Assembly: GCA_947259405.1 (NCBI GenBank)
Contig: CAMYLY010000013.1
Span: 1-32,895 of the forward strand
Reading direction: 5' to 3'
DNA length: 32,895 nt
Origin: an uncultured Gemmatimonadales bacterium
GTDB taxonomy: Bacteria > Gemmatimonadota > Gemmatimonadetes > Gemmatimonadales > GWC2-71-9
Position 1 is the first letter of the stretch, and each line of letters begins with the position of its first letter. Below the pieces are notes generated by a model. It was not told the DNA's origin and did no database searches. It saw only the letters and a list, made by a program, of their open reading frames with translations. The translations under genes were made by a program, and so were the position numbers. Shown in pieces: positions 15,180-24,457 of the stretch.

Positions 15180-18100
15180 ATGCAAGGTAAGCTACATCAG
15201 CTGCACTCACACCGAAGGAGTCGTTTCGACTTCGTGCGCGCGGTGGGAATGAGTGTCGTGTTCGCACTGCTCTGGTGCGGACCTCTGCGCGCACAAACAA
15301 TCGAGGTGTCCGGGACGGTGACGGGCGCAACCACTGGCGAGCCGCTCGCCGGCGTGAGAGTGGTGGTGGGCGACACCGATATCCGGACGTTCACGGATGA
15401 GGACGGGCGCTACACACTGAGCGCCCCGAGAGATGCGGTGCTCATCTTCAACTTTATCGGGTACCGCGCAGTCGCCGTGAACATCGCGGGACAAACGACG
15501 GTGGACATGGTTCTCGAGCAATCCGTGATGACGTTGAGCGGAGTGGTCGTGACGGGGTATGCCGAACAGCGGCGTGCCGACATCACCGGCGCCGTCGCCA
15601 GCGTCGACCTCGAGAACATCGAAAAGCAGACGTCGGCGAGCGTGCTCCAGCGACTCGACGGGGCCGTGTCGGGCGTCACGGTCGAGGCCAGTGGCTCCCC
15701 GGGTTCCCGGAGCACGGTGCGCGTTCGGGGGATCAGTTCGTTCCAAAACAACGACCCGCTGTACATCATCGATGGTACGCCGGTCGAGGGGACGTTCTTC
15801 AACTGGTTGAACCCGAACGACATCGAGTCCATGCAGGTCCTGAAGGACGCATCGGCGGCCTCCATCTACGGAGCACGGGCGGGGAACGGCGTCGTCATTA
15901 TCGAGACCCGGAAGCAGGCCAGCGGCCGCTCGGATCAACCGCGGTTCACTATGGACCTACGGATGGGCATGCAGCAGCCGATCGGCGGCTACGACGACTT
16001 CCTGATCCTCGACGCGCTGGAATACCACGAAGTCGTCAAGCGCAGCTTCGAGAACGCGGGATTGCCGGTTCCAGAGAACGTCTACGGCGACCCCAACAAT
16101 CCGACAATACCCGATTACATCTGGCCGAACGATGGCGTCAGTCAGTCGTCGGGCGTAGATGAGAGCACGTACGCGTTCCCAAACACGTTGATCATGCCCG
16201 GCAGCGCCGGGACCAACTGGTGGGACGCAGTATTCGGCACGGGGTACGTCGCCGACTTGAACCTCAGTGTCCGCGGCCGAGGTGAGGGGCACGGGTACAA
16301 CGTGTCGTTCAACTACTTCGATAACGATGGCACTGCGGCCTTCTCGAAGTTCCAACGCTACAGTGCTCGGGCCAACACGCAGTTCAACCTTGGCAAGTTC
16401 CGCGTCGGTGAGAACATTGCGTTCTCGTTCGAGCGATTCTACGGCGGGTCGGGCGATCCCGGTGGGTTCGCCGAAGGCGGCTTGCTCGGCAAGAACATCC
16501 TGATGCAGCCGGTCGTGCCTGTGTATGACGTCGGTGGGAACTTCGCTGCCGGCAAGGCCGTGGGCTTGGGCAACCAGTCCAATCCGCTCAAGGAAGCCGA
16601 TGCGAACAAGGACGACATCGGTAGAAACATCATCATCTTCGGTAACGTGTTCGGGGGCTTCGACTTTACACAAGACCTCTCGTTCACGACCAGGTTCGGA
16701 TTCAATCTGGTCGAGTATTCGCAGGTCTTCTTCGACCCCATCGACCCGGAGCTGTCCGAACCATCGTTCTCCAATGGGCATTCCGAGAATTACAACACGT
16801 TGCGGGATTGGACCTGGAGCAACGTGTTCAACTACCAATCCACACTTGGCAGTGCCCACAACGTGGCCGCCTTAGTCGGCCATTCGGCCACACAGGAGAA
16901 CAGCCGCTTCAATGCCTCAGGTATCAACAACCTGATCACCACGTCCATCGATGCCCGATACATCCAGGATGCGCTCGGGGACGCGTCGACCAAGAACGTC
17001 AACAGTTTCGGAAACGTGGCTTCGTTGCTCTCGTTTTTCGGAAAGGTCGACTACAACTATGACGAGCGTTACTACCTGAGTGCGACGCTACGGCGTGACG
17101 GCTCGTCTCGATTGGGACCGAACAACCGTTGGGGGACCTTCCCCGCGTTCAGCGCCGGCTGGCGACTGTCCCGCGAGTCGTTCCTGAACCAGAGTTCGTT
17201 CTTCACGAACGTCATGCTGCGGCTCGGCTACGGCGTCACCGGGAACCAAAGCATTCCGTCCGGTCGTATCGTGAGCCAGTTCGGTGGCAGTCAGGGCGAC
17301 ACCTTCTACGACGTGGCCGGGACGGGCAACCAGATTCAGCCCGGATTCCGGCTGACGGCGCTGGGGAATGCCGACCTGCAATGGGAAGAGAACAGGTCCT
17401 TGAACGTTGGCCTGGACCTCGAGTTCTTCGGCGGTGACGTCAGCTTCATCGTCGACTGGTATCGGCGCGTGACGGACAACCTGTTGTTCGCTCCTCAAGT
17501 GCCGGCAACGGCCGGTGTGTCCGCACCCCCGTTCGTCAACATCGGTGAGATGAAGAACACGGGCATCGACTTGTCCCTCGGCTTCCAAGGCAGCGTGGGC
17601 ACCACGGGCACGTGGAGCGTGAGCCTCAACGGGTCGCGCTACAAGAACGAGATCGTCCGGATCGACGGCGTGCAGGACTTCTTCTTCGGTCCGGTTTCGA
17701 CGCGGTTCGGCAATCAGGTGATCAATCAGGTCGGCTCGCCGCTTGGCGCGTTCTACGGTCTCGAGGCGGACGGCTTCTTCGAAGATGACGCCGCGGTCAC
17801 GGCCCACGCCACGCAGGATGGCGCGGCGCCAGGCCGCATCCGGTTCACCGACCAACCGACGGATAACGACGGTGACGGCGTGATTGACGGGCCGGACGGT
17901 CAGATCAACGCTGACGACCGTGTGATCATCGGCGATCCCCACCCAGATTTCACGCTGGGTGTGGACTTCAATCTCGACATAGGCGCGTTTGATTTTAGTG
18001 CGACTGTGTTCGGAACGTTCGGCAACGACATCTTCGACGTGCAGAAGGAGTTCTACGTATTCCGGAACTTCAGCACGAACGTGCGCAGTGACCTGCTCAC

Positions 18101-18458
18101 GGATTCGTGGGAGATGGGGGCCGACAACACGAACGCCAAATACCCGAGGCTCGACGCGAACGACACGTTCAGCGGACAGCAGATCAGCAGCTTCTACGTT
18201 GAGGACGGATCGTACGTCCGGCTGCGAAGCCTGCAAGTTGGGTGGAGGATTCCCGAGACGTTCGTTCCGGGGACCAGGATCTACGTGCAGGCGGAAAACC
18301 TGCTCACGCTCACGGGATACTCGGGACTCGATCCGGCACTGCCGGCGGCTGGCATTTCCGGAGCGGGCGGAGACATCCGCGACCAATACCGCGGTGTCGA
18401 CCGTGGCTCGTACCCGAGCAATCGCATGTTCAGCATTGGCATTAACACGGCTTTCTAA
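15180..18458 (+). CDS. SusC/RagA-family TonB-dependent outer-membrane transporter
   Basis: A 1092-residue protein, normal length for SusC. It has a signal peptide ending at LRAQ (about residue 39) and a carboxypeptidase-regulatory-like beta sandwich (IEVSGTVTGATTGEPLAGV, about 41-125). The TonB plug includes VRVRGISSF, PLYIIDGTP and the SusC hallmark DASAASIYGARAGNGVVIIE. A long beta barrel ends in SIGINTAF with a terminal Phe for outer-membrane assembly. SusC imports oligosaccharides together with its SusD lid, using TonB energy. The start at ATG 15180 has GGGAGGGG 4-11 bases upstream. The frame is open to 15135, but that extension would precede a normal signal peptide. susD follows after 32 bases, and a shared mRNA ends at the hairpin at 20306. 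Confidence 0.95.
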   Translation: MQGKLHQLHSHRRSRFDFVRAVGMSVVFALLWCGPLRAQTIEVSGTVTGATTGEPLAGVRVVVGDTDIRTFTDEDGRYTLSAPRDAVLIFNFIGYRAVAVNIAGQTTVDMVLEQSVMTLSGVVVTGYAEQRRADITGAVASVDLENIEKQTSASVLQRLDGAVSGVTVEASGSPGSRSTVRVRGISSFQNNDPLYIIDGTPVEGTFFNWLNPNDIESMQVLKDASAASIYGARAGNGVVIIETRKQASGRSDQPRFTMDLRMGMQQPIGGYDDFLILDALEYHEVVKRSFENAGLPVPENVYGDPNNPTIPDYIWPNDGVSQSSGVDESTYAFPNTLIMPGSAGTNWWDAVFGTGYVADLNLSVRGRGEGHGYNVSFNYFDNDGTAAFSKFQRYSARANTQFNLGKFRVGENIAFSFERFYGGSGDPGGFAEGGLLGKNILMQPVVPVYDVGGNFAAGKAVGLGNQSNPLKEADANKDDIGRNIIIFGNVFGGFDFTQDLSFTTRFGFNLVEYSQVFFDPIDPELSEPSFSNGHSENYNTLRDWTWSNVFNYQSTLGSAHNVAALVGHSATQENSRFNASGINNLITTSIDARYIQDALGDASTKNVNSFGNVASLLSFFGKVDYNYDERYYLSATLRRDGSSRLGPNNRWGTFPAFSAGWRLSRESFLNQSSFFTNVMLRLGYGVTGNQSIPSGRIVSQFGGSQGDTFYDVAGTGNQIQPGFRLTALGNADLQWEENRSLNVGLDLEFFGGDVSFIVDWYRRVTDNLLFAPQVPATAGVSAPPFVNIGEMKNTGIDLSLGFQGSVGTTGTWSVSLNGSRYKNEIVRIDGVQDFFFGPVSTRFGNQVINQVGSPLGAFYGLEADGFFEDDAAVTAHATQDGAAPGRIRFTDQPTDNDGDGVIDGPDGQINADDRVIIGDPHPDFTLGVDFNLDIGAFDFSATVFGTFGNDIFDVQKEFYVFRNFSTNVRSDLLTDSWEMGADNTNAKYPRLDANDTFSGQQISSFYVEDGSYVRLRSLQVGWRIPETFVPGTRIYVQAENLLTLTGYSGLDPALPAAGISGAGGDIRDQYRGVDRGSYPSNRMFSIGINTAF

Positions 18459-18490
18459 GGAAGCCGTCTCGAGCATAGAGAGGACTAACG

Positions 18491-20260
18491 ATGATGAAAG
18501 ATCTAAGATGGTCCAGACTGCTATCGGGGGCGGCTGTCCTGATCCTCGTGAGCGGTCTAGCGGCATGTGATGATTTCTTGGAGGCTCCGCCCCAGGGAGC
18601 GCTGGACGAATCGACGCTGGCAAATGGGGCTGGCGTCGAAGGTTCACTCCTGGCCGCCTACCGGGCGCTCGAGTGGAACAACGGGGTCGGTGGTGCCTGG
18701 GGTAATTCGGCTAGCAACTGGGTCTGGGGAAGTGTGACCAGTGACGACGCCTATAAGGGGTCGGAGGCCAGTGACCAGCCCGCCATTACGGATATCGAGT
18801 TGTACAATTGGGCCACCGGAGCGGCGGACGGCTATTTGAACGACAAGTGGCGGGGCATCTACGAAGGCGTGGTCCGCAGCAACGCCACGATCCAACTGTT
18901 GGATGACGTCGTAGCCGCGAATCCGGACGAGATCACCCAGAGCGACCAGGATGCCATCAGGGGAGAAGCCCTGTTCTTGCGGGCACACTTCCACTTCGAA
19001 GCCTGGCGCACATGGGAGAATATCCCGTACTACACCGAGGCTGACACCTCATTCCGGAAGTCGAACCAAGGTGTCGATGTCGTCACTGCCTTGCTCGCCG
19101 ATCTCGATCAGGCGATCGCGCTGCTTCCGGCAACGCCGCGAAACGGTCAGGTCGGACGCGCGACGTCGTGGACGGCCCAGGCGTACAAGGGCAGAGTGCT
19201 GGTGTATGACGAACAGTGGGGTCAAGCGCTGACGGTCCTGCAGACGGTCGTGAACACGGGCCCCTACGCGTTGGAAGCCGACTTCAGTCAAGTGTGGACC
19301 GGTTTCCAGACTGCCTCCAACGGCACGGAGACCGTGCTCGCGTATCAGGCGTCAGCCAACGACGGTGAACCCAGCGGGAACAACGCGAACTACGGTGAGC
19401 GGTTGAACTTCCCGCACTCCGGCAGTCCGTTTGGCTGCTGCGGGTTCCACCAGCCAACACAGAACCTCGTCAACTTCTTCCAGGTTGACGCGGCCGGACT
19501 CCCGTTGGCTTTGTCCGATCCCAACTGGAACGCCAACGACGCCAATCTCGACGCGGCGGCGTCGGCCGCGATGATGCTGGATCCGCGGCTGGATTGGACC
19601 GCTGGACGGGACGACGTTCCCTACAAGGACTGGGGCGTCCACGCGTCGTCTTGGATTCGCTCGCCGTCGTTCGGTGGGACGTACAGCCCAAAGAAGACGG
19701 CCTACGAGTCGTCGAGCGGTGCGGTCAGTAACGTCGGCTGGGTGAATACGCAGCTGAGTTCCATGAACATCCACATCTTTCGATACGCGGATGTGATGTT
19801 GCTACTGGCCGAAGCCGAGGTCGAAGTGGGCTCGCTGGAAAACGCTCGTGATCTCGTCAATCAGATCAGGGCGCGGGCAGCGGTCGCGGCGCAGGGGCTT
19901 GGGACCGACGCGGCGTCGATCGCTGTGCCTATCGACGACGCGTCCATCACCTGGGCCGACTACGAGATAGGTCAGTATCCGGGGCCGTGGACTGTCCAGG
20001 CGGATGCCCGGACGGCGGTGCAGTATGAGCGCCGGCTCGAACTGGCCATGGAGGGTGAGCGGTTCTATGACTTGCGACGTTGGGGCATGGCCCAACAGGT
20101 GATCACTGATTACCTGGCAGAGGAATCGACCAGGCGGTCGTTCCTCACCGCTGCGACGCCGTGGTCCGCTCGATATGACCTCTATCCTATCCCCATCACC
20201 CAGATCGAGCTGAGCCGGGTGGAGGGCGAGGATAGGTTGGTGCAGAACCCAGGGTGGTAG
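18491..20260 (+). CDS. SusD/RagB-family nutrient-binding lipoprotein
   Basis: A 589-residue surface lipoprotein with signal peptide and lipobox LAAC (Cys26), followed by DDFLEAPPQGALDESTLANG, the usual SusD beginning. Central TPR-like helices contain GEALFLRAHFHFEAWRTWEN and YADVMLLLAEAEVEVG. The RRLELAMEGERFYDLRRWG block near the C-terminus is diagnostic of RagB/SusD. It binds glycans and caps the SusC barrel. The ligand cannot be deduced directly; the GH20 gene further downstream favours N-acetylhexosamine oligosaccharides. ATG 18491 is followed at once by a second ATG. A GAGG box lies about 8 bases upstream. Confidence 0.95.
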   Translation: MMKDLRWSRLLSGAAVLILVSGLAACDDFLEAPPQGALDESTLANGAGVEGSLLAAYRALEWNNGVGGAWGNSASNWVWGSVTSDDAYKGSEASDQPAITDIELYNWATGAADGYLNDKWRGIYEGVVRSNATIQLLDDVVAANPDEITQSDQDAIRGEALFLRAHFHFEAWRTWENIPYYTEADTSFRKSNQGVDVVTALLADLDQAIALLPATPRNGQVGRATSWTAQAYKGRVLVYDEQWGQALTVLQTVVNTGPYALEADFSQVWTGFQTASNGTETVLAYQASANDGEPSGNNANYGERLNFPHSGSPFGCCGFHQPTQNLVNFFQVDAAGLPLALSDPNWNANDANLDAAASAAMMLDPRLDWTAGRDDVPYKDWGVHASSWIRSPSFGGTYSPKKTAYESSSGAVSNVGWVNTQLSSMNIHIFRYADVMLLLAEAEVEVGSLENARDLVNQIRARAAVAAQGLGTDAASIAVPIDDASITWADYEIGQYPGPWTVQADARTAVQYERRLELAMEGERFYDLRRWGMAQQVITDYLAEESTRRSFLTAATPWSARYDLYPIPITQIELSRVEGEDRLVQNPGW

Positions 20261-20305
20261 GTCGCTAGTCGGCCATGGCGCTACGGCGCCAGTAGGAAGT
20301 TTGAG

Positions 20306-20334
20306 AGCCCGGTCCCGACGTTCGGGGCCGGGCT
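20306..20334. terminator. Hairpin terminator between susD and the VCBS gene
   Basis: Arms 20306-20318 and 20322-20334 pair over 13 bp with one G-T wobble and a CGT loop. On the plus strand it is followed by a short T stretch (TTTCG). It sits 45 bases after susD and 24 bases beyond the end of the convergent gene, so it probably serves both. Confidence 0.75.
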
Positions 20335-20358
20335 TTCGACTACGCCGACCACTCAGGG

Positions 20359-23300
20359 TCAGCGACTCCGGATCGCGAAGGCCTGCAGCGAATCACCGGT
20401 GTTGCCCACGAGAACGACCGGCCCGGTCGGGCTGGTCATCAAGGCAAGTGCCGAGACCTGCAACGGGGCCAAGAACCCGCTGGCAAATGGCGGCACTGGC
20501 GTGAAGCCGCCGCGGCCGTCACCCTTGAGCCATAAGCCAGGGCTCGCATCGGCGCGCGCCGTGTTCGGTTCGGTGTGGTACTGGTTGCCGGCAACGATCA
20601 GATCCATGTGGCCGTCGCCGTCGGCATCGGTGGCCAGTATCGCGTTGATCGGGGCGATCTGTGCGAGGTTGGGTAGCGGCGCTGCGGTGAACGTTCCATT
20701 TCCGTCGTTCTGCAAGTAGACGCTGGCGAACGTGTCCGCCTGATACCGCACCGCCTCAGCCAGCTGCGTGGCACTGAAGACTTGCTGAATGGGTGCGCGG
20801 GCAAACGACGCATACGTTCGGAACTGAACGCCGATCGTGTACATGGCGGGCCCCAACTTCGCCATCCCAAAGAACGGGTACTCCGTCCCATCGATCTCTT
20901 GGGTGAACACGATGTCGGTGGTTCGGTTTGCGGTGAAGTCGGCCGCGTACACGCCGAACCTGCTCTCCGCTGATGTGGTGAACGAGTAGTTCAGTCCCAG
21001 ATTCCCAGCGACGAGATCAGGGCGGCCATCTTCGTTGAAATCGCCGGATGTGAGACTGTACCACCAGCCTCGCATGTTCGGCGGTGCGACCCGCTCGGTA
21101 ACCTCACGCAACTGCTCCCCGTCGTGCTCATAGAACTGGACTGGCATCCACGTGCCAGCCGTGACCAGGTCCAGTCGGCCATCGGCCGTGAAGTCCATCC
21201 AGAGTGCGTCCGTCACCATGCCGCCCGGGAGAATCAGGTCCGGTGCAACCGTCTCCGTCACGTCCGTGAATCGGCCTCCCTCATTGCGGAGCAGGTAACT
21301 GCGAGTTGGGTAGGGATAGCGTCTGGGGACCACCCGACCGCCGACAAACAAGTCTGGTCTGCCGTCGCCCGTGAAGTCCGCCGCCTTTACCGTAGCGGTG
21401 CTAGAACGCATCAGTGGCAGGGCGGTGTCGTCTCGCTCGAACCGACCATCGCCCCGATTGCGATAGAGACGGTCCACCAGCCGGTCCGACTCAGGTGCGG
21501 GGAAATACCCGCCGCTGGCTACGTATAAATCGAGCAAGCCATCTCCATCTGCATCGAAGAACGCTGCCCCCCAATCGTCGTACGCCTTGTCGGCCTCCCA
21601 CGGTTGCTCCTCTGGCGCTTTGACAAAGCTGGCGTCAGCCCGCTGAATGAACAGCGACGCCGGCACCCCCGCCGCGCCGCCGACGAACACGTCGTCCAGA
21701 CCATCGCCGGTCACGTCGCCCACCGCGAGCGGTGGTCCATGCCGGGACAGCAGGTGAGGCAACAGCGGCTGCACGCTGTAGTCGACCAAGGGCGGTTCCC
21801 CGTGGACGTACCGTGGAGCCCTACCGGCGGGGGTCGGCTGGAACAGACGGTCATCGCCCGGAGTTACGTCGTCCAGGCTCGACACCTCTGTGGCATCTTC
21901 CTGGCGCAGTGACACGACCTGGTCGACCGAAAGATCGGTCAGCACCTGGGCGCGTCCGTCTGGCCACACCACCTCCAAGGTGTCGACACGCTGGGCTTCA
22001 CCGAGTCCGAAATGGATCCGGTCATCCATGCTAGACTGGTAGCCGCGATACGGCGTGTGGTACACGTACTGCCGTTGGCTGCCGCTCGTGAGCGTGAGGG
22101 TCGATCCCAGCCCGCGGGCATTGGGGGCCTCGCCCTCGAGCCGAACCTGGAGGAAATGACGGGGCTCGTGGACCGGCTGCACGTTGTGGTAGACGAATGC
22201 GGGCGCGTTGATGTTGTTGACCACGATGTCGAGCCGACCATCGTTGTCCAAATCGGCGTGCGCCGCCCCGTACGAGAAACCCCGATCCCCAATTCCCCAG
22301 GCGTCCGTGGTGTTGACGAACGTCAAATCTCCCGTGTTTCGGAATGCATAGTTCGGTAGCTCGTAGCTCTCGAGTTCCTCGAGGATCTGCTGCCCTAGCT
22401 GATCTTCGCCGCGCTGACGGACCGCATACATCTGCGTCTGGTAGTCGTAGTCGATGACCGCCTTCGGATAGCCGTTCGTGATGAGGATGTCCTTGAAGCC
22501 ATCATTGTCGTAATCCCCGAACAGGGCGCTCCAGCTCCAGCCGGTGTTGGCGACACCGGCCAAACGAGCGATCTCGCTCAAGATGAGGTCGCCGCCTGGC
22601 GTGACCCCGAGGTTGAGCTGCAACGAATTCGTGGGATAGTCGGCGCGGAACCCCCGACGGCGCAGCTGCATGACCCCCGTGTAATCCATGGCCCCCGTCA
22701 TCCGTTTGCGGGCCTCCAGGTCCTCGGGCACCATGTCCGTCTGGAGAATGTCGAGCCAGCCGTCGTTGTTGAAATCAGCGATGTCGATACCCATGCCCGC
22801 GAAGCTCGTGTGCTTGAGCCACGGCTCCGCCCTATCGCTGAAGGTGCCGTCGCCGTTGTTGACATACAGGACGTCGCTGGGCGTGTCATCGTTCGAGATG
22901 TACAGATCGGGCCATCCGTCCCGATTCAGGTCCGCCGCCTCTGCCCCAAGCCCGAACCCGACCTCGCGCAGAATCCCGGCCTCCTCCGAGACATCCACAA
23001 AGGTGCCGTCACCGTTGTTGCGGTATAGGCGATCATGGCTCACGGAACGCTGGCTGCGGATACCCGCAGGGTGTCGCTCGGCCTCGCCTCGCGCGAAGCC
23101 CTCAGGATCGTTATTGAGCAGAAAGAGGTCGAGCGATCCACTGCCGTCGTAATCGAGGAACACCGCGTGGGTGGTGAACCCGGTATCCGCGATCTGGTAC
23201 GCTTCGGCTGACTCCGTGAACGTTCGATCGCCATTGTTAACAAACAGGAGATTGGCCCGGGCGTCAGGGGCCGACCACTTGGGGCCCGAGACCGAGACGT

Positions 23301-23691
23301 AGATATCGAGATACCCGTCGCTGTCGATATCCACCATGCTGGCCCCGGTCGCCCACCGGTCGGTGACCACGCCCGCCGACTCCGTGACGTCGGTGAACCG
23401 CATGCTCCCGTCGTTCGTATACAGCCGGCTCGACACCATGTTGCCCGTGAAGAAGACATCCAGCAGGCCATCGTTGTCGATGTCGCCGACGGCTACCCCA
23501 CCACCGTTATAGATGAACGAATCGGTGTGCACATTGACCGAGTCGTCCGTCGTAATGGTGTTGACGAACGTGATGCCCGTTTCGTCCGGCGACAGGAGCG
23601 TGAAGAGCGGCGGCACGTTGCCCTGGTCACAACCCGCGGAACACACGAGCAGAACGAGAACGAGACGCAATTGTCGCCGACCGATGGTCAT
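20359..23691 (-). CDS. VCBS/FG-GAP repeat lipoprotein with ASPIC/UnbV domain
   Basis: A 1110-residue CRTAC1-like protein. The signal peptide ends in lipobox SAGC (Cys21). More than ten FG-GAP/VCBS blades follow with calcium loops of type D-x-D-x-D-G-x-x-D, such as DIDNDGLLD, DIDSDGYLD, DYDNDGFKD and DLDNDGRLD. An ASPIC/UnbV segment at about 525-600 contains GLGSTLTLTSGSQRQYVYHT and HFGLGEAQRVDTLEVVWPDG. It should form one or two beta propellers on the cell surface or in the periplasm. Genes of this type are frequent neighbours of susC-susD pairs in Bacteroidota and Gemmatimonadota, where a glycan-binding or assembly role is suspected but unproven. It converges on susD and diverges from the dehydrogenase pair. 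Confidence 0.9.
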   Translation of the reverse strand: MTIGRRQLRLVLVLLVCSAGCDQGNVPPLFTLLSPDETGITFVNTITTDDSVNVHTDSFIYNGGGVAVGDIDNDGLLDVFFTGNMVSSRLYTNDGSMRFTDVTESAGVVTDRWATGASMVDIDSDGYLDIYVSVSGPKWSAPDARANLLFVNNGDRTFTESAEAYQIADTGFTTHAVFLDYDGSGSLDLFLLNNDPEGFARGEAERHPAGIRSQRSVSHDRLYRNNGDGTFVDVSEEAGILREVGFGLGAEAADLNRDGWPDLYISNDDTPSDVLYVNNGDGTFSDRAEPWLKHTSFAGMGIDIADFNNDGWLDILQTDMVPEDLEARKRMTGAMDYTGVMQLRRRGFRADYPTNSLQLNLGVTPGGDLILSEIARLAGVANTGWSWSALFGDYDNDGFKDILITNGYPKAVIDYDYQTQMYAVRQRGEDQLGQQILEELESYELPNYAFRNTGDLTFVNTTDAWGIGDRGFSYGAAHADLDNDGRLDIVVNNINAPAFVYHNVQPVHEPRHFLQVRLEGEAPNARGLGSTLTLTSGSQRQYVYHTPYRGYQSSMDDRIHFGLGEAQRVDTLEVVWPDGRAQVLTDLSVDQVVSLRQEDATEVSSLDDVTPGDDRLFQPTPAGRAPRYVHGEPPLVDYSVQPLLPHLLSRHGPPLAVGDVTGDGLDDVFVGGAAGVPASLFIQRADASFVKAPEEQPWEADKAYDDWGAAFFDADGDGLLDLYVASGGYFPAPESDRLVDRLYRNRGDGRFERDDTALPLMRSSTATVKAADFTGDGRPDLFVGGRVVPRRYPYPTRSYLLRNEGGRFTDVTETVAPDLILPGGMVTDALWMDFTADGRLDLVTAGTWMPVQFYEHDGEQLREVTERVAPPNMRGWWYSLTSGDFNEDGRPDLVAGNLGLNYSFTTSAESRFGVYAADFTANRTTDIVFTQEIDGTEYPFFGMAKLGPAMYTIGVQFRTYASFARAPIQQVFSATQLAEAVRYQADTFASVYLQNDGNGTFTAAPLPNLAQIAPINAILATDADGDGHMDLIVAGNQYHTEPNTARADASPGLWLKGDGRGGFTPVPPFASGFLAPLQVSALALMTSPTGPVVLVGNTGDSLQAFAIRSR

Positions 23692-23863
23692 AGATGATTC
23701 CGTAGGCTGGCACTGTGTGAAGGCTGTCTATATAGCCCCGATGGTCGCCAGGGGGCAATTGGCGGTGGGACGAGCGCACCGAGGTGCCTCCTGCGAGATT
23801 CGACACGCTCACTAGCGGCCGTGCGGTCAGGACCACAATATGAGAAGAACCCGGAGACAGCCA

Positions 23864-24457
23864 ATGCAACGTCGAGATGTTGTCAAAGTTCTGTCAACAG
23901 GGCTCGCCGTCTCAGCCCTCGATGCGCTCGCACCGGACCATCTATGGGCCGCAGCGCGTACCGTCCACGACCGCCTCCGAAGGACTCCGCAGGACCGACT
24001 CATGGTCCTCAGTGATCATCAGAACGCCATGGTCACCGCACTCGCTGAATTGATCATCCCGGAAACGGATACACCGGGGGCGACCGCCGCTCAGGTCAAC
24101 CGGTTCGTGGACGTGATGCTGGCCGAATGGTTTGAGGACGATGAACGCGAGGAATTTCTGCGGGGCCTGGTGGCACTGGACGCCAGAGGCGTCAACACGT
24201 TCGGGGCGCCGTTTCTTGCCCTCGGCGAAGCACAGCAGATCGTGTTGCTCCGAGGAATGGACGCTGAAGTGACGGCGCTGCGTGACGCGCGGCTCCCAAC
24301 CGGAGACCACTTCTTCAGTCGCATGAAGTGGCTCACCCTGTATGGGTATTACACGTCAGAGGTTGGGGCCACGGAGGAGCTGCAACAGGTGATCGTTCCG
24401 GGTCGCTACGACCCCTGTGCGCCAGTTCGGCGCGGTGGATCGGGGGTGTGGGAATGA
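23864..24457 (+). CDS. Gluconate 2-dehydrogenase subunit 3-like protein, Tat-exported
   Basis: A 197-residue small subunit with a twin-arginine signal (MQRRDVVKVLSTGLAVSALD). The mature helical domain is typical of the subunit 3 family: ITP-like block AELIIPETDTPGATAAQVNRF and FFSRMKWLTLYGYYTSEVG near the end. In gluconate and glucose dehydrogenase complexes this subunit is needed for Tat export and maturation of the FAD catalytic subunit. It overlaps the GMC gene by ATGA, so the two are translationally coupled and almost certainly form a complex. ATG 23864 is chosen over 23840 because GGAGA precedes it and the Tat motif is then at the proper distance from the N-terminus. Confidence 0.88.
   Translation: MQRRDVVKVLSTGLAVSALDALAPDHLWAAARTVHDRLRRTPQDRLMVLSDHQNAMVTALAELIIPETDTPGATAAQVNRFVDVMLAEWFEDDEREEFLRGLVALDARGVNTFGAPFLALGEAQQIVLLRGMDAEVTALRDARLPTGDHFFSRMKWLTLYGYYTSEVGATEELQQVIVPGRYDPCAPVRRGGSGVWE

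Noticed and set aside
17088..18647. 519-codon open frame antisense to susC
   Set aside because: The sense strand is a clear SusC barrel. The antisense frame has Arg/Val-rich composition without motifs, an effect of GC-rich codon usage.
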